From: Spirochaetota bacterium
GTDB lineage: Bacteria > Spirochaetota > UBA4802 > UBA5550
Reading direction: 5' to 3'
Assembly (NCBI GenBank): GCA_025457915.1
Contig: JALOTL010000023.1
Location: 1-47,324, forward strand
DNA: 47,324 bases
Part shown: positions 1-7,291 of the stretch, one piece after another
How positions within the stretch are numbered: the stretch's first letter is position 1
Layout: every line of letters starts with the position of its first letter
Translations under genes and position numbers: made by a program
Notes under the pieces: generated by a model
Told to the model about the DNA's origin: nothing
What the model saw: only the letters and a program-made list of their open reading frames with translations
Database searches by the model: none

Positions 1-320
1 GTCACCGCCCGATGAAACGCGATTACCGTTACAGGAAGCATGACGAAAAACAGGGCGGCTCCGCCCAGGAGGATGAACATCACCGGCAGGCCCTTTGAGT
101 CCCGGGAAAGCGAGTCGATTCCCGCGGACATCAGGGCTATCGCGGCAATTCCAGTGATAAAAGCCGCCGCGATGTAGAACCCGCCGGCCGACCCGCCGGA
201 TGAATTCGGCCGACAGGAGACAACCCACCAGGCAAGGTAAAACAGGCAGCAGAACAAAAGCAGCAGATTACCTGCGAAAATCTCCCAGAGCGGGGCCGTG
301 AAGTCGCGGAAACAGGTCAT
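1..320 (-). CDS. Membrane protein of unknown function, N-terminal part
   Basis: The reading frame begins at an ATG at 320 with a GGAGGA ribosome site just upstream and stays open to the left edge, so only about 106 residues are seen. After a short start there is one very hydrophobic stretch rich in Leu, Phe, Cys and Trp (about residues 12-33), a Gly/Ser-rich hydrophilic turn, then two more hydrophobic stretches (about 46-64 and 77-103). This looks like a small polytopic inner-membrane protein. I do not recognise the family. It is followed on the same strand, upstream of it in transcription, by the aminotransferase gene that ends 61 bases away, so co-transcription is possible. Confidence 0.6.
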   Translation of the reverse strand, partial: MTCFRDFTAPLWEIFAGNLLLLFCCLFYLAWWVVSCRPNSSGGSAGGFYIAAAFITGIAAIALMSAGIDSLSRDSKGLPVMFILLGGAALFFVMLPVTVIAFHRAV

Positions 321-381
321 GGCGTCCTCCAGTGCTGAGATTGACGGGAATTCTGCATTCCCGATCGCTCCTGCTTTTGAT

Positions 382-1539
382 TCACTTCTTATCGCGAAGC
401 AAGGCCAGTCTTTCAACGGCTTTTTTTAACGTCTCGGGTTTTTTGGCGAAATGGAATCTGATAAGGTGATTGGTGTTTTCCCTGAAAAAGCTGGAACCCG
501 GTACGGCCGCCACGCCGATTTCCCTTATCATCCATTCGCAGAACTCGACATCGCTCTTACGGTTAAAATCGGATATGTCCGCCATTACGTAATATGCGCC
601 CTGGGGGAGCGTGTATTTCAGGCCGGCCTCGTCAAGTCCCTTTAAAAATATATCGCGCATCCCGGTGTATTTCCTTTTTAAATCTTCATAGTATTCATCG
701 GGGAAATTCAAACCCGTGACGGCCGCCTCCTGGAGGGGCGCGGCCGCTCCGACCGTCAGAAAATCATGCACCTTCCTCGCTCCGTTTATTATGGACGGAT
801 GGGCTATTATGTAACCGAGGCGCCAGCCCGTGATTGAATAAGTCTTGGAAAGAGAACTGCACGAAATGGTCCGGTCCGACATGCCGGGCAGGGACGCGAT
901 GTAAACGTGTTTGTAAGGTTCATATATGATGTGTTCGTAAACCTCGTCCGTAATGACGAAGGTATCGTATTTTATCGCGAGTTCGGCAATCAGCTCCAGT
1001 TCATCGCGAGTGAAGACCTTTCCGGATGGATTGGAAGGGTTGCACAGGATCAATGCCTTCGGTTTCTGTTTGAAGGCCCTGATCAGCTCTTCCCTGTCGA
1101 AATTGAAGTCTGGAGGGTCCAGCGCGACGTATATCGGTTCGGCCCCGGATAATATGGCATCGGCGGTATAATTTTCGTAAAAAGGGGAAAAAACTATCAC
1201 CCTGTCACCGGGGTTGCAGGCCGTCATCATCGCGGCCATCATCGCTTCGGTGCTTCCGCACGTCACCACGATCTGGGTTTCAGGGTCTATTTCCATGCCC
1301 ATGAACCTGGATTGCTTCCTGGCCAGGGCCCGGCGGAAATTGGGCGCGCCCCATGTTACCGCGTACTGGTGGGGCCCTTTCACGGATATGTCCGCGAGTG
1401 CCCGCGTGATTTCAGGGGGAGGATCAAAATCAGGGAATCCCTGTGAAAGGTTTATCGCGCCATGCGCGTTGGCCACGCGGGTCATCCTTCTTATCACGGA
1501 TTCGGTAAAATTTTTGATCCTTTCGCTTGTATCCGGCAT
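382..1539 (-). CDS. Class I/II PLP-dependent aminotransferase
   Basis: This 385-residue protein has the full fold-type I aminotransferase pattern: NLSQGFPDF near residue 30, CNPSNPSG at 166-173 (Asn that contacts PLP), TDEVYEH at 197-203 (Asp and Tyr of the cofactor site), the Schiff-base lysine K232 in SLSKTYSITGWR, and the carboxylate-binding Arg R361 in LIRFHFA. The family transfers amino groups from aspartate, methionine or aromatic amino acids to 2-oxoacids in the cytoplasm. The opening around SQGFPDF resembles the kynurenine/methionine aminotransferase branch, but the substrate cannot be fixed from sequence alone. The ATG at 1539 is preceded by AGGAAG. Length is normal for the family. 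No operon partner gives a pathway hint. Confidence 0.9.
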   Translation of the reverse strand: MPDTSERIKNFTESVIRRMTRVANAHGAINLSQGFPDFDPPPEITRALADISVKGPHQYAVTWGAPNFRRALARKQSRFMGMEIDPETQIVVTCGSTEAMMAAMMTACNPGDRVIVFSPFYENYTADAILSGAEPIYVALDPPDFNFDREELIRAFKQKPKALILCNPSNPSGKVFTRDELELIAELAIKYDTFVITDEVYEHIIYEPYKHVYIASLPGMSDRTISCSSLSKTYSITGWRLGYIIAHPSIINGARKVHDFLTVGAAAPLQEAAVTGLNFPDEYYEDLKRKYTGMRDIFLKGLDEAGLKYTLPQGAYYVMADISDFNRKSDVEFCEWMIREIGVAAVPGSSFFRENTNHLIRFHFAKKPETLKKAVERLALLRDKK

Positions 1540-1716
1540 ATGTCTTCCTGGTGTTATGTGACTTTATAGAAAAGACATGGCGGACCGGAGTCAATAATAA
1601 AATTTTGAAGAAATTTCATATTAAATTATTTTATTTCGCTTTTTCATTTTAAAAAAAGAGTTTGAATAATTTCATAAAAAATGAGATGCTTGATTCAGCT
1701 TTTATGGAGGCCGGTC

Positions 1717-2949
1717 ATGACAGGGAAAAACGTTTTTTCAGCTATTATCTGTCCATTAGTCCTTATTTTCATCTCATGCGCTTCAGTACCACCGCTGGCT
1801 ACGATCAGTTCCAATGGAAAAACCGTAGATCTCAGGCTGAATGAAAGCAAGAGGAGCCTGAAGGAATTTCTGACCATCAAAAAGGCGGTACTCAGTCCCG
1901 ATAAAAGGCATCTTCTGGTAATTAATATGTACATGGGGTCCGCGGCAATTTATAATGACAATATCGAACAGATACAATACGACTATATTCTTTTAGATGC
2001 GGCAAAAGAAGCGATAATTGAAGACCGGGCCAGGAGCGAAGCGCTGAACGCGCTGAAAACCCCGCATTTCAAAATGACCGGACCGAATTATTATAACGAT
2101 GAACAGTGGAACAGCCCCGACAGAAGATACAACGCAACAATAACTCAAACATATCCCAACGGCCTTATCCTGCGCATGGAAGTCAATGATACCTTGACCG
2201 GTAAAAGCAATATCATTTATAACCCTATAATATCATTGGGGTTGGGGCTGCACTGGTTTATCGGGAATTCAATGATGTTTATCGGGACCGAGGATACGAA
2301 TTTCAAAATGTCGTTATCCTTCATGTCCCTTCCCGGGTTCAAGAAAATCAAAAGCTATTCCAGCTACTATACACTTGGTTATCATGAATGGAATGATTAT
2401 TATTTCTCTTTTTCATCCGATTCATCCTTCGAAACCCTGGTGGTGCACAACGGACGCCTGATCATGTTTTATGAATTCAAGACCGGGAAATACCTGGGCA
2501 GCCTCATGCTGTGCGGCAAAGATAAATGGTTTGCGGTCTCATCGACGGGAGAATACGACGGCACGGAGGATATGTTCGACTCTTTCTATTGGATTTATGA
2601 AAAGGAAACCATACCTGTCAACAAATTCGATAAGAGTTTCAGGAACAAAAAACTCCTGTCCCATCTATTCGGTCTTCGCAGAGAGAAGACAACGGAGGCG
2701 TCCAGGATCGACCTTGCGGGACAGCTAATCGGCAAGGTGCGTGAAGTAAAGGGCGCGGAGATAATCGTTTCGTCCAGCAGGGCGGCCGAGACCATGAAGA
2801 TGGGGGACAAAGTCTTCGTTATAATAGACGGGAAAAGGGTTGTGATTGATGTCAGGTTCCCCATGCAGACGATAGCAAAATGCTCGCTGTCAGGCCAGAG
2901 CGCGGCTTACCAGGGAAAAATCACTGCGGGCATGCCGGTTTTTAAATGA
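1717..2949 (+). CDS. Probable lipoprotein with propeller-like C-terminal region
   Basis: I start this at ATG 1717 because GGAGG lies at 1706-1710; an in-frame ATG at 1681 has no ribosome site. The product is 410 residues: a hydrophobic export signal ending in LIFISC (Cys 21, a relaxed spirochaete-style lipobox), a body with blade-like phrases such as LSPDKRHLLVIN, and the phrase KWFAVSSTGEYDG near residues 270-282. That phrase resembles the closing segment found after WD-type propellers in some bacterial caspase-like proteins. The last 80 residues form a separate small domain with GDKVFVI and a terminal GMPVFK, of a type common on envelope lipoproteins. Function unknown; likely periplasmic or outer-membrane scaffold. 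The gene stands alone in a long A+T-rich region. Confidence 0.7.
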   Translation: MTGKNVFSAIICPLVLIFISCASVPPLATISSNGKTVDLRLNESKRSLKEFLTIKKAVLSPDKRHLLVINMYMGSAAIYNDNIEQIQYDYILLDAAKEAIIEDRARSEALNALKTPHFKMTGPNYYNDEQWNSPDRRYNATITQTYPNGLILRMEVNDTLTGKSNIIYNPIISLGLGLHWFIGNSMMFIGTEDTNFKMSLSFMSLPGFKKIKSYSSYYTLGYHEWNDYYFSFSSDSSFETLVVHNGRLIMFYEFKTGKYLGSLMLCGKDKWFAVSSTGEYDGTEDMFDSFYWIYEKETIPVNKFDKSFRNKKLLSHLFGLRREKTTEASRIDLAGQLIGKVREVKGAEIIVSSSRAAETMKMGDKVFVIIDGKRVVIDVRFPMQTIAKCSLSGQSAAYQGKITAGMPVFK

Positions 2950-3178
2950 TTTAATGTTTATCGGAGCGTGAGCCACATGCCGGTATTTTTACCGCGAATG
3001 GAAAATCATAGGCAATTTTGATACATTTTTTTTGTTTGCCATGGTTTATTTCCTCACTTTTTTTAACAATAATTTATTTTTATGCCAATTATTCAAATTC
3101 TTTTAAATTCTTATAGTATCTACTATTAATTCCATCAGCAAAATCACCTAGGGGATTTTAATTAAAAATTATATTGGC

Positions 3179-3196
3179 ATCAGCATTTCTGCTGAT
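3179..3196 (+). repeat. Inverted repeat overlapping a -35 box
   Basis: ATCAGCA (3179-3185), four bases, then TGCTGAT (3190-3196) form a perfect seven-base inverted repeat. Its right arm touches the -35 element of the promoter that follows, and there is no T run after it, so an operator fits better than a terminator. This is inference from position only. Confidence 0.45.
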
Positions 3197-3223
3197 AGAC
3201 AAAAGCAACAAATATGCTATAAT
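3196..3223 (+). promoter_or_regulatory. Sigma-70-type promoter with extended -10
   Basis: TAGACA (3196-3201) and TATAAT (3218-3223) are separated by 16 bases, and TG lies one base ahead of the -10 box (extended -10). Transcription would start near 3230, about 50 bases before the gene at 3283, which has the ribosome site AAGGAG. Confidence 0.65.
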
Positions 3224-3282
3224 GTCATAAATTTTTTGTCATTATTATCAAAAAATCAACGCTTATAGATTAAGGAGATCAA

Positions 3283-3975
3283 ATGAGAAAGATAACAGTC
3301 ATTCTGGTTACAGGTTTTGTGTTATTCACTGCAATCGACTGCATGGCGGCGGCCGGATTAGGTGCATACGTCAACGGCGGCGGAGGCATGAATTTCCAGA
3401 AATACGGAATTCATAATCTCGGAGGAGGACTGCTCTTCGACACGAACGTTTCAGGCGACAGGCTGTTCAATTACAGGCTGAACATCGGCGTGGACCGCTG
3501 GATTGAAGAGTTCATGATAAGCGAATACAAGTTGTTTGAAAAGCCCGTAAACACTAAATCTATCAATTATCCGAGACTTCACATCAACAATTCATTCGGT
3601 TTTGGAATGATAAAAGAAAAAGATTACAGGTTATGGCTCGGTCCTCAGATAGGTTTCGGTTTCGGCTTCAGCAAGAGGTTCAGGCTTTTCACCGGTTCGA
3701 TCGGACCGGTGATAGGACTAAATTATAGTTTAAGCGATAATGTCATGTTAAGCATTGAAGGTATAGTAAATTGCATTTTAGAAAGTAAGATATACAATAA
3801 AAGCACTTCAGTTGATCCGGATATTTATTTAGCAACTGATCTTCAATATTTTTTAGAAATGCAATATGGTTTGTTTACTTACTTTATTTTACAACACAGG
3901 GTCAATAAATCCATGATTGATGGTTCGATAATCGGAAATATTTCTTTGAGTTTTATATACAGGTTTGGAGATTGA
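3283..3975 (+). CDS. Outer-membrane beta-barrel-like protein, paralogue A
   Basis: The 230-residue product starts with a signal peptide (MRKITVILVTGFVLFT, then a cut near CMAAAG) and continues with alternating hydrophobic and polar residues and many Gly and aromatic residues, as in small outer-membrane barrels. It ends with FIYRFGD, near an aromatic terminus. It is clearly related to the protein at 39859 in this window: both have FDTNVS/IDSNVS, YRLNIG/YRAGIG and RLWLGPQIGF/RFWIGPQLGL at matching places. AAGGAG precedes the ATG. The DNA turns sharply A+T-rich from about 3720, inside the gene. Role unknown; a surface protein is the best inference. It may be read through into the SGNH hydrolase gene 81 bases downstream. 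Confidence 0.7.
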   Translation: MRKITVILVTGFVLFTAIDCMAAAGLGAYVNGGGGMNFQKYGIHNLGGGLLFDTNVSGDRLFNYRLNIGVDRWIEEFMISEYKLFEKPVNTKSINYPRLHINNSFGFGMIKEKDYRLWLGPQIGFGFGFSKRFRLFTGSIGPVIGLNYSLSDNVMLSIEGIVNCILESKIYNKSTSVDPDIYLATDLQYFLEMQYGLFTYFILQHRVNKSMIDGSIIGNISLSFIYRFGD

Positions 3976-4056
3976 AAGATACGAATTGGTTTTTGAAATG
4001 AATTTATAAAACTGAGATTTAAGATGATATTAATTCATTATAATTAGCAGTAAAGT

Positions 4057-5349
4057 ATGAAAACAATATTAATGATAGTCCTAATTTTATCACTTATTCC
4101 AATAAAGGGTTTTACAAAGGATTTCACTTTTTTAGGTGACAGCAGAGCTGATCAATTAGGCGGGAAAACATACCCAATACCTATACAGAATAATGATCTG
4201 CCTTTATTATATATTAGAGATGCCACATGGGTTGACGGAAGCACCGAGAGGATTTTAAAAGGCGATGATGTCAATTTTAAAAATTTAGCGGCTTCCGGAT
4301 CAATATCTGCATTCTGGGTCCTATGGACAAATGATTACAAAGCAAACATAAGCAAAGGCGGTCTGCCTTATCGCTCCGATGTAAGTCTGATTTCCCTTGG
4401 CGGCAACGATTATCTTATACCGGCAATGTTGGGTGTTACAAGGCGATTGATAAAAATGATTTCAAACGAAATACTCAATCACCTTGCATACGAAGAAGGT
4501 CTCGCCGGTTATATGGTACTATGCGTGGGTTCATGGTATGCTGAAACAACTGCGGATATAGCTGTAAACAATACCGGCTATTTGATGAAATTCATTTTAG
4601 ACTGTGATCCGAACAACAAAGTAATTTTAAATGATATCGCACCAGTTTTAATGATGGATCCTGTAGTTGTAGATATGGACTCAAACATACCGAGGAAACT
4701 CGATCCTGAATTCACCTGTATAATGAATCACATGGTAAATGTACTGAATATTAAGTACAGGGACGAATTAATGCCATTGTTGAAAGCAACTTATGGTGAC
4801 AGGGTCCAGCACCTGAAAACCTTTACATTTTTCATGACGGCAATACAGTTGTGGGACATCCAGCATTACTGGCCGTTTATATATTACAGCCTTGTCGACG
4901 GCGTTCATTTTACAATCTTCGGCAACATTACATGGGGAAGAATGGTAGCGAAAAAAATCGGGGCGCTCGGGTGGTTCAACAGGGCCGACTCGATATGCAA
5001 TTCCGACTCAACGCCCCCGACTTTCCACCTGCCGACTTCCGGATGCATTCCCGGTATCGGAATGTTCGGCATACTTAATTCACCGGTCCCATTAGATTTC
5101 ATCATTTCAGACAACGGCAGGGTGATGGATGTGGAAAACGCGGAACAGCTCATAGGAAATGCCTACAGGATATATCTGAACAACAACATGCCGGCCGGAA
5201 AGGTGATGGAACTTGACATAGTTGCGAGGGACACATGCGGCAATCCTTCGGGATATAAAATCAAGTACTGGATGGCGATTACCGGCATGTGGCGGGCGGT
5301 GTGGGGCTTTTACAGCTACCTTCTTTTTTACACATGCACTCCGATATAA
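4057..5349 (+). CDS. Secreted SGNH/GDSL-type hydrolase with C-terminal extension
   Basis: A signal peptide (residues 1-20) leads into the four SGNH blocks: GDS at 27-29 (nucleophile Ser29), Gly81 in LAASGS, GGND at 115-118, and DGVH at 281-284 (catalytic Asp281 and His284). Family members are esterases, lipases or acetyl-transfer enzymes acting on lipids or glycans; the substrate here is not readable. After about residue 310 there is an extension of some 110 residues with paired cysteines that resembles an added binding domain. No good ribosome site precedes the ATG (only a weak GCAG), unlike its neighbours. Base composition is very A+T-rich up to about 4850 and normal after it. Export is expected; the lipoprotein gene follows 17 bases later. 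Confidence 0.75.
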   Translation: MKTILMIVLILSLIPIKGFTKDFTFLGDSRADQLGGKTYPIPIQNNDLPLLYIRDATWVDGSTERILKGDDVNFKNLAASGSISAFWVLWTNDYKANISKGGLPYRSDVSLISLGGNDYLIPAMLGVTRRLIKMISNEILNHLAYEEGLAGYMVLCVGSWYAETTADIAVNNTGYLMKFILDCDPNNKVILNDIAPVLMMDPVVVDMDSNIPRKLDPEFTCIMNHMVNVLNIKYRDELMPLLKATYGDRVQHLKTFTFFMTAIQLWDIQHYWPFIYYSLVDGVHFTIFGNITWGRMVAKKIGALGWFNRADSICNSDSTPPTFHLPTSGCIPGIGMFGILNSPVPLDFIISDNGRVMDVENAEQLIGNAYRIYLNNNMPAGKVMELDIVARDTCGNPSGYKIKYWMAITGMWRAVWGFYSYLLFYTCTPI

Positions 5350-5366
5350 AATTTCAGAGGTCGGCC

Positions 5367-5996
5367 ATGATAAAAACGACGATACTATTCTTCATTTTAA
5401 CAACTGTTCCAATTCTCCTTTCCTGCTCAAACATGTCTGACAATAAAAAAGATAAATTGGCAATTCTGATCGGCACTGGAATCGATAGAGCGGGAAAATT
5501 GACTTCTGTGCAGAAAACGGTAGTATCGAAAGAAATGACCGAGTTCTATGAAAAAGTCGAAGAAGGCTGTCCCTGCCTGGTCCCGGAAAAGGAAACTGAT
5601 CCGAAATACATTATTGGCAAAGAAGAGAAAGCTGCTCTTGATTCATACAAAAACGGCATTAAGGCTGACGGCCTTGACAAACCGGACAAACGAAAAGAAA
5701 GGGTTGAAATTCTCCAGGATAAACACTTCAAGGCGTATGCGGAAGCAGGCATCCCAGCAGAGCGATATTTGATGAAAATGCTCGCGCAGAAAGAGAAAAA
5801 CAACGAGATATGCACGGTTCAGATTTTGAAGGCACTGCGGAACGTGACTTCTGCGAAAATCATCGAGATTGATTCTGCAATTAATGAAAACGGGAAAGGA
5901 CTCGGTCCATTGTATCTGGAATTCCTGAATGCAGAACTTAAGACTTTCATACAGGTGAGGAAATCGATAATTGATGAGCTGGCTAAGAGAAAATAA
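5367..5996 (+). CDS. Hypothetical lipoprotein
   Basis: ATG 5367 with AGAGG upstream gives a 209-residue protein with a clean lipoprotein signal: a hydrophobic run ending LTTVPILLSC, Cys20. A longer frame from GTG 5289 would bury this signal and overlap the SGNH gene, so I reject it. The mature part is charged, rich in Lys and Glu and predicted helical, with no domain I recognise. It follows the SGNH hydrolase at 17 bases and could act with it at the envelope. Confidence 0.65.
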   Translation: MIKTTILFFILTTVPILLSCSNMSDNKKDKLAILIGTGIDRAGKLTSVQKTVVSKEMTEFYEKVEEGCPCLVPEKETDPKYIIGKEEKAALDSYKNGIKADGLDKPDKRKERVEILQDKHFKAYAEAGIPAERYLMKMLAQKEKNNEICTVQILKALRNVTSAKIIEIDSAINENGKGLGPLYLEFLNAELKTFIQVRKSIIDELAKRK

Positions 5997-6152
5997 GACA
6001 AATATCCGTCTTCTTGTTTAATGATGTACTAACTTATAAGGTGGACCATATTTTAAGGTAGAGGACAATATGGTTAACTTGATCCGTTTTGACGGAGTAA
6101 AGGCCATTATAGAGTGGAAAAGCCGTTTGATATATTATTAAACGCGGACCCG
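5997..6152. other. Spacer with one tiny doubtful frame
   Basis: No recognised gene. A 23-codon frame at 6070-6141 on the plus strand has a good-looking AGAGGA site but no recognisable product, so it is not called as a gene. The end of the lipoprotein transcript has no obvious terminator of its own here. Confidence 0.4.
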
Positions 6153-6202
6153 AAAATAATACAGCATCCCAAAACCGGAAAAGAATCCCGGGATACTGTA
6201 TT
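6153..6202 (-). terminator. Probable terminator of the tRNA operon
   Basis: Just past tRNA-His on the minus strand, AATACAG-T-ATCCC (6202-6190) can pair with GGGAT-G-CTGTATT (6170-6158), a 13-base stem with one G-U pair and a 19-base loop, followed by ATTTT. The loop is long and the T run short, so efficiency is uncertain. Confidence 0.5.
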
Positions 6203-6211
6203 ACTGTTATG

Positions 6212-6284
6212 GGTGGATGACGGGACTCGAACCCGCAACAACTGGAACCACAATCCAGGGCTCTACCATTGAACTACATCCACC
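6212..6284 (-). tRNA. tRNA-His (GTG)
   Basis: Read on the minus strand, the cloverleaf has the anticodon loop TTGTGGT with anticodon GTG, the T arm GGGTTCGAGTCCC, and the extra 5' G (position -1) paired to C73 that marks histidine tRNA. The CCA end is not encoded. It is the last gene of a three-tRNA cluster. Confidence 0.95.
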
Positions 6285-6285
6285 A

Positions 6286-6362
<77 letters not shown>

Positions 6363-6366
6363 GTAT

Positions 6367-6440
<74 letters not shown>

Positions 6441-6451
6441 TTCAGGGTGAC

Positions 6452-6480
6452 AAAATATAAACACGGATGGTCAATGTCAA
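6452..6480 (-). promoter_or_regulatory. Promoter of the tRNA operon
   Basis: On the minus strand TTGACA (6480-6475) is followed by TATTTT at 17 bases (6457-6452), or TATATT at 15 bases (6459-6454). Transcription would begin a few bases ahead of tRNA-Pro. The perfect -35 box and the position support it; the choice between the two -10 boxes is open. Confidence 0.6.
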
Positions 6481-6555
6481 TATATTTTCACGGGGCGGAA
6501 TCCGGGTATTTTTGATGTCTGAAAGCGTATAAAAGGGCGGTCATCCGCCGTTTTT

Positions 6556-7278
6556 TTAAAGGCCGGCGCTTTTGTTCCATATGTCGCGCAGTGCGGCCCG
6601 CCACGCCGGGTGCGTGAAGGCCCTGCCTCTCCATGCCGATCCGCCCGTGACGTCCGCCGACAGGGACTTCCACGCCGTTTCGTAATCGAACGTCTTCCAT
6701 AGCGTGCCGGCCTTGAATATGAATTCCGTGTTGCCGGTCCCGATCAGCCTGGCGAACCCCCTTTTATAGTCGAATTCTCTCCAGTGGGCGCCGGCGTAGA
6801 AGATGAACTCCGCGTTCCCGGACTCCATCAGCGCCTCGAAGCCCTTCGCGTAGTTGTACGACTTCCATTCCTGTCCGGCGTAGTAGATGTACCTTGGCAG
6901 TCCAATCCCTATGAGGGCGTCCAGGCCCCTTTCGTGGTCGAATCCCTTCCAGAACCTCCCGGCCCTGTAGATGTACTCCACGTCGCCGAGCGAGAAGAGA
7001 TGGCGCATGCCCGCCTCGAAATCGAACGCGGGCCAGAAAATCCCCGCCTTGTGTATGAACTCCGCGCTGGCCAGCGAGGCCAGCCTTGAGAGTCCGGTTT
7101 CGCGATCAAACGCCTTCCAGTCCCTTCCCGCGAGGAAGATGCATTCCGGGTCCCCGAGCGAGAGGATGCCCGCGGTGCCTGCCTCGAAATCGAACCCGTC
7201 CATTTCACAGCCTGCGCGCCACAGCCCCCTCGCGTCGCCTGAATTCAACAGCTCTTCAATGTTTCCTTTATCTTCCAT
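6556..7278 (-). CDS. Tandem 28-residue repeat protein in a MoxR/VWA operon
   Basis: The 240-residue protein is built almost wholly from about six to seven units of exactly 28 residues. Each unit runs roughly F-D-x-E-x-G-(3)-L-(3)-G-(4)-F/Y-I-(2)-A-G-(2)-W-(2). The start of each unit (FDFEAG, FDRETG, FDFEAG, FDHERG, YNYAKG, FDYKRG, FDYETA) and the inner AG..W are seen clearly. It is soluble, with no signal peptide. The regular spacing suggests a helical solenoid that binds a partner. Its gene starts 13 bases after the zincin/VWA gene and is last in the TetR-MoxR-VWA operon, so it probably serves that chaperone-like system. I do not recognise a named family. The ribosome site is weak (GAGAACGC). 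Confidence 0.75.
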   Translation of the reverse strand: MEDKGNIEELLNSGDARGLWRAGCEMDGFDFEAGTAGILSLGDPECIFLAGRDWKAFDRETGLSRLASLASAEFIHKAGIFWPAFDFEAGMRHLFSLGDVEYIYRAGRFWKGFDHERGLDALIGIGLPRYIYYAGQEWKSYNYAKGFEALMESGNAEFIFYAGAHWREFDYKRGFARLIGTGNTEFIFKAGTLWKTFDYETAWKSLSADVTGGSAWRGRAFTHPAWRAALRDIWNKSAGL

Positions 7279-7291
7279 AATAGATGCGTTC

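Larger units (their letters stand above)
2950..3282. other. A+T-rich spacer
   Basis: This 333-base gap carries no credible gene. It is strongly A+T-rich, has a weak CGGTA/TACCG stem near 2980 that lacks a following T run, and ends with the promoter and inverted repeat listed separately ahead of the outer-membrane-type gene at 3283. Confidence 0.7.

Noticed and set aside
6070-6141. A 23-codon frame with AGAGGA upstream
   Set aside because: Too short and without recognisable product; a chance frame in a spacer is as likely.
6556-7278. Tandem DNA repeat or CRISPR array
   Set aside because: The 84-base periodicity is conserved at protein level only, with many silent and coding differences and no spacers.
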